A program made the position numbers and the translations under genes. Positions 1-9,340 of a DNA stretch of 64,000 nucleotides are shown here, in pieces (the first letter of the stretch is position 1; each line of letters starts with the position of its first letter). Source of the stretch: Holophagales bacterium (GTDB lineage Bacteria; Acidobacteriota; Thermoanaerobaculia; UBA5066); the NCBI GenBank assembly GCA_016719485.1, contig JADJZB010000004.1, forward strand, positions 124,001-188,000, read 5' to 3'. A model generated the notes under the pieces. It ran no database searches. It saw only the letters and a program-made list of their open reading frames with translations, and was not told the origin of the DNA.

Positions 1-657
1 ACCCTCTGGGAGGCCTGCGTCAACGCGATCGTCTTCCAGCAGGTCAGCCTGCAGGCAGCCAGCGCGATCATCCGCCGCCTGATCGTCGCTCTCGGCCCGC
101 CCCTGGACAGCGGGGGCGTGCCCCTCTACGCATTTCCGGGCCCCGCGACGATACAGGGCGTGAAAGACGACCTGTTGCGCGCGGCCGGCCTCAGCCTCGG
201 CAAGCTCACGACCGTGCGGCGGGTCGGCGAAGCGCTCGCGACAGGCGCTCTCGACGAGACCATGCTGGAGGAGCGCCCGAGTCCCGCCGCCGCGGCTCTC
301 CTACGCGGGATCAAGGGGATCGGTCCAGGGACGGCTGCCATCCTCCTTCTTCGAGGGCTCGGGCGCCTCGACGTGTTCCCCGCCCACGACACCAGCGTGG
401 CGCGAACTCTCATGCTCGTGTCCGGACCGGCGCAGGTCGATATCGAGACTGTTCTCCGTGCACTGAGTCCTCAGCAGGGAATGCTCTACTACCTTCTGTT
501 GCTTGCGCGCCTGGAGGCTCGGAACGACGTTGGGCGCGCTTCCGCCGCGGCGGCGACCCCCGGGACTTCGCCCCGCCGTAGCCTCGCCGCATCGGAACCT
601 ACGGGCCGGGCTCGGCGCCCAAAGGAGATCGAATTAACGAACCAGCGAAGGTGGTGA
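1..657 (+). CDS. AlkA-type DNA-3-methyladenine glycosylase, 5' end missing
   Basis: The frame is open from base 1, so the gene starts outside the window. The visible part is the helix-hairpin-helix GPD fold of base-excision glycosylases: a hairpin LRGIKGIGPGTA followed by LDVFPAHDTS, whose Asp sits at the catalytic position of AlkA/HhH-GPD enzymes. These remove alkylated purines from DNA. Homology appears to end near LLLLARLEA (about base 520). The following 45 residues are Arg/Ala-rich and look like read-through beyond the natural end, so the true stop may have been lost by a shift. The family assignment is good; substrate range cannot be told. Confidence 0.8.
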   Translation, partial: TLWEACVNAIVFQQVSLQAASAIIRRLIVALGPPLDSGGVPLYAFPGPATIQGVKDDLLRAAGLSLGKLTTVRRVGEALATGALDETMLEERPSPAAAALLRGIKGIGPGTAAILLLRGLGRLDVFPAHDTSVARTLMLVSGPAQVDIETVLRALSPQQGMLYYLLLLARLEARNDVGRASAAAATPGTSPRRSLAASEPTGRARRPKEIELTNQRRW

Positions 658-1109
658 GCGGACCTGGTTTCGCCCCGGGAATCGCGCTCGAGCAAGTGCC
701 CGACGGCGCCATGCACCTCGAGAACAACGTTCCCGGGATCTTCGCCGGCGGCAATATCGTGCGCTGGCCGGACCCACTCACCGGTGAGCGCATCCGCGTC
801 GAACACTGGGTCGTCGCCGAGCGCCAGGGACAGACGGCGGCGCGGAACATGCTGGGCCGGCGGGAGCGGTTCGACGCCGTTCCGTTCTTCTGGACCGAGC
901 AGTACGATTTCGGCCTCGTCTATGTGGGTCACGCCGAGGGCTGGGACGAGGCCGAGCTCGACGGACAGCTCGACGGCGACACGCGCGACTGCACCATCAC
1001 CTATAGCCGAAGCGGCAGGAGGCTGGCGGCGGCCTTCGTTCATCGGGATCTCGAGGCCTTGCGCGTGGAGGTGGAGCTCGAACGGGCCACACGAGGAGAG
1101 ATCTCGTGA
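651..1109 (+). pseudogene. C-terminal remnant of an FAD/NAD(P)-dependent oxidoreductase
   Basis: The reading frame contains the typical end of the ferredoxin-reductase/AIF-like flavoprotein family: an FAD-site segment GIFAGGNIV (normally IFAAGDVA), then GERIRVEHW, then VPFFWTEQYD and LVYVGHAEGWD. The two N-terminal Rossmann domains are absent and only about 150 residues remain. A better preserved relative lies at 8165-9340 on the other strand. The usual Asp of the AGD motif is Asn here. The stop overlaps the GTG start of the next gene. It is probably a non-functional 5'-truncated fragment. Confidence 0.7.
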
Positions 1110-1321
1110 AGAGAGAGTTCAGGGTCGGGGGTCACGTGACGTGGAACTCAGAAGCCGGGCGGGTCCGCGGGACGATCATCAAGGTGCACACCAAGGACGT
1201 CGACTACAAGGGCTACACCCACCACGCGAGCGAGGACGAGCCACAGTACGAAATCAAGAGCGACAAGACCGACCACATCGCAATGCACAAGGCGACTGCG
1301 TTGAGAAGGGTGCGCGAGTAG
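1106..1321 (+). CDS. DUF2945 / HVA1 TUDOR-domain small protein
   Basis: A 71-residue protein matching the DUF2945 (hypervirulence-associated TUDOR) pattern: an N-terminal FRVGGHVTWNSEAG strand pair, the central GTIIKVHTKD segment, and a C-terminal YEIKSDKT..IAMHKATALRR segment. Family members are small soluble SH3/Tudor-like proteins of unknown function, often near stress genes. The GTG start overlaps the stop of the upstream oxidoreductase remnant (GTGA), which suggests the two were once cotranscribed. Length is normal for the family and the gene looks intact. Confidence 0.82.
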   Translation: MKREFRVGGHVTWNSEAGRVRGTIIKVHTKDVDYKGYTHHASEDEPQYEIKSDKTDHIAMHKATALRRVRE

Positions 1322-1334
1322 AGAGAGCTGCAGA

Positions 1335-2660
1335 TCAATCTCCGGATCGTGGAGGCGTCGGCGGGGCCGTCGGCTGTCCCACGCCCACAATGAGCCTTGA
1401 TGAGCGCTGCCGTGTGAAGTAGGCCCACGCCCACTCGAACAGCACCACGAAGCGGTTGCGGAACCCGATCAGCCACAGGATGTGAATGAAGCACCACACG
1501 AGCCAGGCAGGGAACCCCGACAGCCGCAGCCCGCGGATGTCGACGACCGCCGCCGCCCGTCCGATCGCCGCCATGGTCCCGCGATCGCGATAGCAGAACG
1601 ACGTAAGGGGCTGCCCCCGCATGGCGCGGAGGATGCTGTGCGCCGCGTGGCGGCCCTGCTGCAGAGCGACCGGCGCCAGGCCGGCGAGCGGCCGACCGTC
1701 GCGGCCAGTGCACGCCGCCAGGTCGCCTACCACGAATACTTCGGGATGCCCCGGAATGGTGAGATCGGGGTTGACGATCACCCGGCCGATGCGATCGAGC
1801 GGGACGCCGAGCGAGCGAGCGAGCGGCGATGGCTGGACGCCCGCGGCCCAGAGGATCGTCGCCGCGCTCACGCGCTCCTCGCCGATGGTCACGGCGCCCG
1901 GCGAAATGGTCGTGACGGAAGCGCCTGTCCGGACCTCCACGCAAAGCCGCTGCAGCGAGCGCTCGGCCTTTGCCGAGAGGCTCGCGGGGAACATCGGCAG
2001 GATGCGGGGGCCCGCCTCCACCAGGATCGTGCGCGTGTCGCGAGGGTCGATGTGCCGGAAGTCCTTCGCCATTCCCTTGCAGGCGATCTCGGCAATCGCG
2101 CCCGCCAGCTCGACTCCAGTCGGGCCGCCCCCCACCAGGATGAAGGTGAGGAGGCTGCGCCGTCGCTCCGGATCGCTCTCCCGCTCGGCCCGCTCGAAGG
2201 CGAGAAGCACGCGCCGCCGAATCGCCAGAGCGTCCTCCACCGTCTTGAGGCCGGGGGCGAGCTCTTCCCACTCCGGATGCGCGAAGTAGGAGTGGCGCGC
2301 GCCAGGGGCCACGATCAGATAGTCGTAGGCGATCCACCCGTCCTTCAGGACCACCTTCCGCTCCGCCACGTCCACCGCCGTCGCCTCGGCCAGCATCACA
2401 GTCGTGTTCCGCTGGCCGCTCAGCACCACGCGGATCGGATAGGCGACGTCGCTCGGCGTCAGGCTCGCCGTCGCGACCTGGTACAGAAGAGGCTGGAAGA
2501 CGTGGTGGTTGGCGCGATCCACCACGGTGACCTGCACGGGCGCGCGCGCAAGGGCCTCGGCAGCGTAGAGTCCACCAAACCCGCCACCCACGATCACGAC
2601 GCGTGGCGGGGGGCTTTCGCCCGGCATCGTGGCCACCACCGCTTTCCCGTTATCTGGCAA
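1335..2660 (-). CDS. ndh: type II NADH:quinone oxidoreductase (NDH-2)
   Basis: A 441-residue single-subunit membrane-associated NADH dehydrogenase. An FAD-binding GGGFGGLYAA motif lies near residue 25, a second NADH-binding GGGPTGVELAGA motif near residue 178, and the ILWAAGV and FVVGDLA motifs follow. The C-terminus has amphipathic and hydrophobic segments (FPAWLVWCFIHILWLIGF) that anchor these enzymes to the membrane. It oxidises NADH and reduces quinone without pumping protons, in contrast to the complex I encoded further right. It lies 18 bp downstream of the AhpD-like gene on the same strand, so the two probably share a transcript. Confidence 0.93.
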   Translation of the reverse strand: MPDNGKAVVATMPGESPPPRVVIVGGGFGGLYAAEALARAPVQVTVVDRANHHVFQPLLYQVATASLTPSDVAYPIRVVLSGQRNTTVMLAEATAVDVAERKVVLKDGWIAYDYLIVAPGARHSYFAHPEWEELAPGLKTVEDALAIRRRVLLAFERAERESDPERRRSLLTFILVGGGPTGVELAGAIAEIACKGMAKDFRHIDPRDTRTILVEAGPRILPMFPASLSAKAERSLQRLCVEVRTGASVTTISPGAVTIGEERVSAATILWAAGVQPSPLARSLGVPLDRIGRVIVNPDLTIPGHPEVFVVGDLAACTGRDGRPLAGLAPVALQQGRHAAHSILRAMRGQPLTSFCYRDRGTMAAIGRAAAVVDIRGLRLSGFPAWLVWCFIHILWLIGFRNRFVVLFEWAWAYFTRQRSSRLIVGVGQPTAPPTPPRSGD

Positions 2661-2678
2661 GTGCCATTCCCCGGTTTC

Positions 2679-3140
2679 CTACCGGCTCAGCTCCGGCTTA
2701 TAGCTGCCGGGCACCGATCTGAACGCGATCGCCAGGCGGTTCCAGCCGTTGATCGCGACGATCGCCAGCGTGAGGTCGACCAGCTCCTTCTCGACGAAGT
2801 GCCGTCGCGCCAGCTCGTACACCTCGTCGGGCACGTGGGTCTCGCCGACCAGGGTCACGGCCTCGGTCCAGGCCAGCGCCGCCCTCTCGCGTTCGCTGAA
2901 GAAGGGCGCCTCGTGCCATGCCGCGACCGCGTAGAGACGCTGCTCCTTCTCCCCCGCGGCGCGTGCGTCCTTGGTGTGCATGTCGAGACAATAGGCACAT
3001 CCGTTGATTTGGCTGGCCCGCACCTTCACGAGCTCGATCAGTCCGGCCTCGAGCCCGGAGCCATGGACGTAGCTCTCGAGCCCGAGCATTGCCGCGAGGC
3101 CGTCGGGAGCGACTTTGGCATATTCGGTTCTGGGCTTCAT
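2679..3140 (-). CDS. AhpD-like carboxymuconolactone decarboxylase-family peroxidase
   Basis: About 153 residues from the ATG at 3140. The in-frame upstream start (3167) adds nine residues lacking family similarity. It contains the redox CxxC-x3-H motif NGCAYCLDMHTKDAR, the hallmark of alkylhydroperoxidase AhpD-core proteins, and the downstream YELARRHF..ELVDLTLAIVAINGWNR helix. These reduce hydroperoxides or act as general thiol redox proteins. It is divergent from nnrS, with an FNR-like palindrome between them, and lies just upstream of ndh, consistent with a redox or nitrosative stress role (inference). Confidence 0.9.
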   Translation of the reverse strand: MKPRTEYAKVAPDGLAAMLGLESYVHGSGLEAGLIELVKVRASQINGCAYCLDMHTKDARAAGEKEQRLYAVAAWHEAPFFSERERAALAWTEAVTLVGETHVPDEVYELARRHFVEKELVDLTLAIVAINGWNRLAIAFRSVPGSYKPELSR

Positions 3141-3202
3141 ATCCGCCTCCAATCGTGCTTCCCCCATTCGGGAGATTTGACTCCCCTACTTCTCGACCAT
3201 AA

Positions 3203-3218
3203 CATGATGACAATCATG
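3203..3218. promoter_or_regulatory. FNR/DNR-like palindrome between ahpD-like gene and nnrS
   Basis: CATGAT-N4-ATCATG is a perfect 6+6 inverted repeat with a 4-base spacer. Its core TGAT-N4-ATCA matches the centre of the FNR/DNR/NNR consensus TTGAT-N4-ATCAA, with a mismatch at each outer position. It lies in the divergent gap, exactly where an anaerobic or NO-responsive CRP/FNR-family factor would act. It overlaps the first ATG codons of nnrS, so either translation starts further in or the palindrome is fortuitous. Confidence 0.45.
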
Positions 3219-4610
3219 TCTACTAGCCCTTCTCGGGCCGCGTCGTCCGCCCCCGCCGGCCTGCCGCTCGGGGCGGCGCTGGGCACGAGAGGAGCCGGCC
3301 CGTCCGGTACCGCGTCGGACGGGCTTCTCTATTCGCGCTTCTTCCTCGCCGGCATCGGCGTCACTCTGACCGCTGGGGCTGGATGGGGCGCCTGGCTGCT
3401 GTTGCGCATCGCTCGCGCGCGCGACTTCTCGGCACCCTCGATCTTCGAGATCAACGCCCACGGCCAGGCGCAGATCTACGGCTGGATGGGGTTGTTCATC
3501 CTGGGATTCGCTCTTCACATGTTCCCCGCCTTCTGGGGGGTGCGTCTGGCGGCGCCGCGGCTAGCGCGCCTGATGCTGCCGCTCATGGTGCTCGCGACCG
3601 CGGTACGCGCCGTCGCCGAGGCGCACCCTGTCGGCCGCTTCGCGGACCTCGCGATCGCGGCGGGAGCACTGCAGCTCGCGGTCGTCGTGACCTTCGTCGC
3701 GCAGCTCGTGGCCACGGCGTGCCGAGAGGAGGCGCGCGGGCGCGTCGCCGACCTCTACCTCGGGGCGGGCCTCGTCTGGTTCCTGCTCGCCGCCCTTCTC
3801 GACCTGCGCCACCTCGCGCTCACGATCGGCGCCCCCAACCGCGAGGCGCTGCTCGCCGAGATCGCGGTCTGGCAGCTGCCGCTGCGCGATCTGCAGATCC
3901 ACGGTCTCGCGTTGTCGATGATCCTCGGCGTCTCTCTGCGCGTCCTGCCCGGGTTGTTCGGCACGCCGGTCGCCGACGAGCGCCGTGCGTACCGCCTCTT
4001 CTGGCCGCTCCAGCTCGCGGTGCTCGCCGAAACCGCCCTCTTCCCGCTGGCAATGATCACCCGCCGGCCGATCCTGTTCGTCGCGACCTGGGCGGCGTCG
4101 ATCGTCTTCGCCGTCTGCGCCGCCCTCGCCACCGCCAACCTGCGGGCCTTCGCGCGGCCGCGCCTCGAGCTGCCACGGCTCTCGCCGCTCGCCTTCGTGC
4201 GCGCGGCGCACGCTTGGCTCGGCGTTTCCCTCGCAATGCTGGTCGCCGGGCCGCTCTGGTCTCACCTGCTCGATCTCCGGTTCTCGCATGCATGGTACGG
4301 CGCCGCCCGGCACGCGATCACTGTCGGCTTCGTCAGCCTGATGATGGTCGGCGTCGCCTCTCGGATCGCGCCGCGGCCGGCGGGAAGCTCAGCGACCGGT
4401 GCGGCACTGCCGCTCGCACCGTTCATCCTGGTGAATCTCGGCTGCACGCTGCGCGTCACGCAGCAGGTGCTGACCGACCTGACCCCCGTCGCCTTCCTGA
4501 CGGCCGGCGCCTCGGGGGTGCTCGAGGTTGCTGGTCTCACCTGGTGGGCCAGCTGGATCGTTCCGCGCCTGCTGAGCGCACGTCGCTCGCGCGCGGCGGC
4601 GCTCGCGTAG
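3204..4610 (+). CDS. nnrS: NnrS family heme-copper membrane protein
   Basis: About 468 residues with roughly twelve hydrophobic helices. The start of the domain (FEINAHGQAQIYGWMGLFILGFALHM) is typical of NnrS, a heme- and copper-containing membrane protein that protects against nitric oxide and nitrosative stress. Further family-like segments are LQIHGLALSMILGVSLRVLPGLFG and HAITVGFVSLMMVGVASRIAPR, whose conserved His residues probably bind metal. ATG codons occur at 3204, 3207 and 3216 with no clear Shine-Dalgarno site; the start is uncertain because an FNR-like palindrome overlaps them. Its company (RIC, NO reductase remnant) supports an NO-related role. Confidence 0.85.
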   Translation: MMTIMSTSPSRAASSAPAGLPLGAALGTRGAGPSGTASDGLLYSRFFLAGIGVTLTAGAGWGAWLLLRIARARDFSAPSIFEINAHGQAQIYGWMGLFILGFALHMFPAFWGVRLAAPRLARLMLPLMVLATAVRAVAEAHPVGRFADLAIAAGALQLAVVVTFVAQLVATACREEARGRVADLYLGAGLVWFLLAALLDLRHLALTIGAPNREALLAEIAVWQLPLRDLQIHGLALSMILGVSLRVLPGLFGTPVADERRAYRLFWPLQLAVLAETALFPLAMITRRPILFVATWAASIVFAVCAALATANLRAFARPRLELPRLSPLAFVRAAHAWLGVSLAMLVAGPLWSHLLDLRFSHAWYGAARHAITVGFVSLMMVGVASRIAPRPAGSSATGAALPLAPFILVNLGCTLRVTQQVLTDLTPVAFLTAGASGVLEVAGLTWWASWIVPRLLSARRSRAAALA

Positions 4611-4619
4611 CCCGGCCTC

Positions 4620-4845
4620 GGGATCGCGCGCGGCGTAGTAGAGGGCGATCGGACCCTCGCGAATCGCAGCCATCAGAGTCTGCCAGGCCTCCGGGTGGGC
4701 CCGAAGCTCGAGCCAGATCTCGCTTGCGCACACCGCGCGGCCAGAGCCCGTCGACGAGAAAGGTACTCCCGCCGGGCCCTGCCGAACGGGCGTACACGTG
4801 CTCGATCGAGATCCGAGGTCCTGAGGGCGGTCGGCGTATTATCAT
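4620..4845 (-). pseudogene. broken DUF488 family gene
   Basis: Two pieces of one DUF488 protein lie in different minus-strand frames. Bases 4845 to about 4740 encode the family N-terminus (ISIEHVYARS..STFLVDGLWPRGVRK). Bases about 4733 to 4620 encode the C-terminus (LRAHPEAWQTLMAAIREGPIALYYAARDPE). The central 40 or so residues normally joining them (the WF-H-D region) are missing and the frame changes at the join. An intact member has about 115-120 residues. This is therefore an internally deleted gene, lying convergent to nnrS. Confidence 0.7.
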
Positions 4846-4862
4846 GGTTCTCTAATTAATAT

Positions 4863-4876
4863 GCTTGACAACAAGC
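4863..4876. promoter_or_regulatory. GCTTG-N4-CAAGC inverted repeat with -35-like TTGACA
   Basis: A perfect 5+5 palindrome with a 4-base spacer lies in the AT-richer stretch upstream of the E1 gene. The same bases include TTGACA (4865-4870), a perfect -35 hexamer, but only a weak -10 candidate (TAACTC, 18 bp downstream). It could be an operator-promoter for the downstream gene. Evidence is positional only. Confidence 0.25.
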
Positions 4877-4958
4877 GACCGTCAATCCTAACTCGGACTC
4901 AAGTCGACATCGCTTCCGGTCGTCCCGGGAGCCGACGGGTCGGCTGGCGGGTGGATCG

Positions 4959-7292
4959 ATGCTGCAACCAACCCAGCGCCGGCAAGCGAAGTCGATAGGC
5001 GAGGCCCCTCGAGAGCCTCAACCACTCCGACGGCCCAAGATCGCTGTGCCACTCGAGGCGCCGGAGGTCGAGGGGCTCGAGCTCAGGCGTTCCGAAAAGC
5101 AGCAGCTGGAGCGCTGGGAGGACGAGGGCGGCGCCCTCGGAGCCGCCACGGGGCTCCGGATGCTGCACCGGCCCTGGAGGAGCTTCGGCGCGCCCGTCGT
5201 CTCATCCCAAAGGGCGAGCGCCCCAGAGGAACCGGAAGGACTACCGGAGCCGCCGTCCGTTCCGAGCCTCGAGGAGCTCCGTCGCGGATATGCCCTCATG
5301 CACCTGGGCCGAATACTGGACGACAAGGCGCCCAACTACCTCAAGCAGGGCCTCGGGTGGTCCTACCACGCGCCCTGTGCCGGGCACGAGGGAATCCAGA
5401 TCGCCCTGGGGCTCACTTTCCGCCCGGGCCACGACTATCTCTTTCCCTACTACCGGGACCTCGCGACCTGCCTCGCGGCCGGCATCTCGGCCGAGGAGAT
5501 CCTGCTCAACGGCCTGTCCAAGCGTGACGACGTCGCTTCAGGCGGGCGACACATGTCCAACCACTTCGCCAAACCCGGGATTCAGATCCAGAACGTCTCC
5601 TCCTGCGTCGCGAGCCACGCGCAGCACGCGGCCGGCCTGGGACGCGCGATCAAGACCTACGGCTCGGACGCGATCGTCTTCTGCTCCGTCGGAGAGTCCT
5701 CCACCTCCGAGGGCTACTTCTACGAGGCTGTCAACGGCGCCTCGCGAGAGGAGCTTCCCGTCGTCTTCGTCGTGCAGGACAACGGCTACGGCATCTCCGT
5801 ACCGAAGAGCGAACAGACCGCCAACCGCTTCGCCTCGGACAATTTCGCCTCCTTTCTCGGCCTGCGGGTCTTCCACTGCGACGCCACGGACTTCCGGGAA
5901 TCCCTGCGAGCTCTTCGCGCCGCCGTCCGGTACGTTGCTTCGGGCGCAGGGTGCGCCATGGTCCATGCCGAGTGCGTCCGGATCCACTCGCACTCCAACC
6001 CTGATCGGCACGAGCTCTACCGATCTCCGGAGGAGCTCGCGGCCGCCCGTGCGAAAGACCCGCCCCCCGCCTTCGCGGGGATCTGCTCGCAAACGGAGTG
6101 CTCGACGAGGGCGAGCTCGAGGCGATCGAGCGGGAGAACCTGCGGACCTACGAGGAGTGCGCCGAGCGGGTTCGTCGCGCACCCGACCCGGACCCCGGCT
6201 CGATCCACGACTTCATCGCGCCGGAACCCTGGCGACCGGACGGCGACGGTCTGGCCGACGTTTCGGTGACCCCGTCGGAGCTCGTCGGTACTCCGCTTCC
6301 CCAAAGATCGCTCCGCGAGGCCTTGAATCTGACGCTCGAGGAGGTCTTCCGCGAGAATCCTCGCACCTACCTCTGGGGCCAGGACGTCGCCAACCAGGAG
6401 AAGGGCGGCATCTTCAATGTAAGCAAGGGTCTGCAGCAGGAATTCGAGCGCACCGGGTGTTCAACGGCCCGGTCGCGGAGGACTACATCCTCGGGACCGC
6501 GGACGGTTTCTCGCGGTTCGACGACCGGATCCGGATCGTCGTCGAGGGTGCGGAATTCGCGGACTACTTCTGGCCCGCGGCCGAGCAGATGGTGGAGATG
6601 AGCCACGAGTACTGGCGTACGCGGGGCCAGTTCGTTCCCAACGTCACCATCCGGCTCGCCTCCGGTGGCTACATCGGCGGTGGGCTCTATCACTCGCAGA
6701 ACATCGAGGGCTGGCTCACCACACTGCCTGGAGTGCGCGTCGTCGTGCCCGCCTTCGCGGACGATGCGGCAGGATTGCTGCACACCGCGGTCCGCTCGCG
6801 CGGGCTGACCGTCTACCTGGAGCCGAAGTTCCTCTACAACGCGCGGTCGGCGAGGGCGTACGTACCTCCCGGTTTCGCAGTGCCGTTCGGGAAGGCTCGA
6901 CGCCGCCGCGAGGGGAGGGACCTCACGATTGTCGCCTACGGCACGGCGGTGCACTGCGGCGCTCGACGCCGCCGAGACGCTGGCGGCGGAGGGTCGGAAC
7001 GGGAAGTGCTCGACCTGCGCGCTCGCTCGTCCCGCTCGACTGGGAGGCCATCGCGGCGTCCGTCCGGAAGACCTCGCGGGTGCTCATCGCTCACGAGGAC
7101 AAGGTTCACGGCGGTTTCGGAGGTGAGCTCGCAGCGCAGATCGCCTCCGAGCTCTTCGCCTTCCTCGACGCCCCGATCGAGCGCGTCGGCTCGACGTTCA
7201 CGCCGGTCGGTTTTCACCGCGCCCTCGAGCGTGCGATCCTTCCGGACGTGAAGCGTGTCCTCGGAGCGGCGCGGCAGGTGCTGGCGTACTGA
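4959..7292 (+). pseudogene. thiamine-pyrophosphate 2-oxoacid dehydrogenase E1, alpha-beta fusion, multiply frameshifted
   Basis: The alpha half (to about 6080) shows the E1 pattern: GHEGIQIALG, the substrate loop GGRHMSNHF, and the TPP/Mg motif GESSTSEGYFYEAVNGA..ELPVVFVVQDNGYGIS. The beta half has EDYILGTADGFSRFDDRIR, EGAEFADYFWPAAEQ and a C-terminal RVLIAHEDKVHGGFGGEL. Such alpha-beta fusions oxidatively decarboxylate pyruvate or branched 2-oxoacids. The frame changes near 6077-6080 (one G missing in a G-run), near 6453, near 6957, near 7000 and near 7022, so no continuous protein is possible. No E2 or E3 gene adjoins. The first 85 residues lack family similarity; the real start is probably near 5220. 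Confidence 0.75.
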
Positions 7293-7333
7293 GCTCACGG
7301 CGCCAGGGCCGGACGGGAGAAGGAGAGGAGTCG

Positions 7334-7966
7334 ATGCGACCCACACCATCCGTCCTCGGACCGGGGATCGGCGAGAGCCAGCGGACGCTCCTCGACCTGA
7401 TCAAGCGGTCCGGCGAGAGCACCCTCGCGGAGCTCGAAGCCAGATTCGAGCTGAACCGCGAGACCCTCCGGACCCACTTGAAGTCGCTCGCCGCGCAGGG
7501 TCTCGTCGAACGGTCGGGCGTCCACCGCTCCGGGCCAGGGCGTCCTCACATCCTGTACCGGCTGACCAGCGCAGGGGAAGCTCTCTTCCCGCGCCGCGAG
7601 GGAGCGCTGCTGCGAGAGCTCGCCACGTTCCTGCTTGAGCAGGGACGGCGAGATGTCCTCGAGAAGTTCTTCGACGTCCGGCTCGCGCGCAAGCGCCAGG
7701 AGCTCGAGCACCGCGTGGCCGGGCTAGATGGTCGCGAACGATTCGAGGAGATCGCCGAGATCCTCTCCGGAGAGGGCTTCGTCGCCGATGTAACGACGAG
7801 CGGAACCGGGCCCCGGCTGCGACTTTGTCACTGTCCCCTCCAGGATCTCGTCGCGGTTTCGGACCTGCCGTGCCGGTTCGAGCTGGCGCTGATTGAAGGT
7901 CTCCTGGGCGAACGGTTGAGCCGGGAGACCTTCATTCCGGTGGAAGCCACGCATGTACCTTACTGA
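7334..7966 (+). CDS. SufR-like winged-helix regulator with C-terminal cysteine cluster
   Basis: A 210-residue regulator. Residues about 18-75 form a winged helix (LAELEARFELNRETLRTHLKSLAAQGLVER, then a GRPHILYRLT wing). The C-terminal domain ends with LCHCPLQDLVA..LPCRFELALIEGLLG, a Cys-x-Cys plus distant Cys arrangement like that of the COG2345/SufR group, in which cysteines bind an Fe-S cluster. Family knowledge suggests control of Fe-S cluster biogenesis or repair. The gene lies between the E1 gene and the flavoprotein/RIC/NO reductase group, so it could sense Fe-S damage or NO (inference). It is intact, unlike most neighbours. Confidence 0.75.
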   Translation: MRPTPSVLGPGIGESQRTLLDLIKRSGESTLAELEARFELNRETLRTHLKSLAAQGLVERSGVHRSGPGRPHILYRLTSAGEALFPRREGALLRELATFLLEQGRRDVLEKFFDVRLARKRQELEHRVAGLDGRERFEEIAEILSGEGFVADVTTSGTGPRLRLCHCPLQDLVAVSDLPCRFELALIEGLLGERLSRETFIPVEATHVPY

Positions 7967-7973
7967 TCTCGGC

Positions 7974-7996
7974 GGCGCTGTCCAAACGACAGCGCC
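7974..7996 (+). terminator. hairpin after the SufR-like gene
   Basis: GGCGCTGTC and GACAGCGCC form a perfect 9-bp stem around the 5-base loop CAAAC, starting 8 bases after the regulator stop. Only TT followed by C residues comes next, so it is a weak intrinsic terminator for this strand. It could also serve the converging flavoprotein gene on the minus strand. Confidence 0.55.
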
Positions 7997-8164
7997 TTCC
8001 CCGACGGGCGCCGGCCGCAAAGCGGGTCCCGCTTGAGGGGCGGGCCCCCTCGAGCCGTACCCCCTTCCACTCCGGCGTTCCGAGAGAGGGCTGCCTGCGA
8101 CGCGGACGGATCCCGGAGCCCTGCCCTCTTCCAGCCGTCAGCGCACGGGGAACGGGACGACGCG

Positions 8165-9340
8165 TCAGGCCGGCAGCCGGCCTTTGAGGTCGGCTGCCCG
8201 GAAGGGACCGGGCTGGGCGATCAACGCCCGGGCGGCATCGACCTGGCCCCAGGTATTCCAGAGCAGCACGCCGCGCACTCGCCCCTCTGCGAGGTAGTAG
8301 ACGACGCCCTCACGGAACGGACCTTCCAATCGGCGCAGGTCTCGCTTCTCGGATCGAGCGCACCGACCGCCTCGTAGCCCAGATCGAAAAGGTCGGAGTA
8401 GAAGAACGGCAGGTATGCGTCCGGCTCGTCGACGCCGGCCATCGACCGTCCTGCGGCTCGCCCCATCGTCACGGCGTTGTCCTCGTGCTCGACGCGGATC
8501 CGGGTGCCGAGCACCGGCACCGTGAAGCGCGCGACGTCGCCCGCGGCAAACACGGCCGGATGGCTCGTTCTCAGTCGCTCGTCGACCACGATGCCGTCGT
8601 CGACCTCGAGTCCTGCAGCGGCGGCGAGCGCCGTTTCGGGAATGATTCCGAGACCCGCCACCACCGCGTCCACCGCCTGCCGGCCTCCGCTCGCCGTCCG
8701 ACCTCGAATCCTCGGCCTCCCCTGCGCACGTTCGTCATCTTCTGCCCGGGCTGCACCTCGACTCCCTTCTCTGCGAAGTAGCCGACGAGAAAGCTGGCCA
8801 GATCGGCGGGTAAGATCCGCGCACCAATTCCGTCGTCGGGAAACAGCATCGCGACCTCGCGGCCCTGGAGGGCGAGCGCCGCTGCGACCTCCGAGCCGAT
8901 GAAGCCGCCGCCGACCACCGCGAAGCGTCCTCCACGATCGGCGAGGACCCTCAGGCGCCGGTAGTCTTCGAGAGTGCGGAAATAGACGATGCCCTCGTCG
9001 CCGAACGGGAGCTGTCGGGCGGTCCCACCGGTCGCGAGGAGCAGCTTGTCGAAGCCGTAGGTCTCACCCCGGTCGTCGAGCACCTGCCTGCCTGCGACGT
9101 CGATCGTCTTCGCCCGGCGGCCGAGGTGCAGTTCGACGCCAGCGTCTTCGGTCTTACGCCAGATGCCTTCCAGCGGCTCGCCCTTCCAGAGGCCTTTCGA
9201 CAGTGGGAGCGCGAGTACGGTGCGTCCGGCTCGGCACCGATCAGGCCGATCGCTCGCTCCTCGTCCAGCTCGCGGATACCGCGGACGGCGGCATCGGCCG
9301 TCATTCCGCCGCCGATGATGAGATACGGATAGTGGGTCAT
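8165..9340 (-). pseudogene. ferredoxin reductase/AIF-like FAD oxidoreductase, frameshifted
   Basis: Joining three minus-strand frames gives a nearly complete protein of about 390 residues. FAD motif YLIIGGGMTADAAVRGI is at the N-terminus, the second Rossmann motif FAVVGGGFIGSEVAAALAL in the middle, then FAAGDVARF, RVEHEDNAV and PFFYSDLFDLGYEAVG, ending LLWNTWGQVDAARALI. The start at 9340 has a good Shine-Dalgarno (AGGAGG) upstream. Frame changes occur just after the N-terminal DAPYSR segment (about 9200), near 8690 and near 8320. The family transfers electrons between NAD(P)H and ferredoxin, rubredoxin or Rieske partners. As sequenced it cannot yield a full-length product. Confidence 0.75.
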
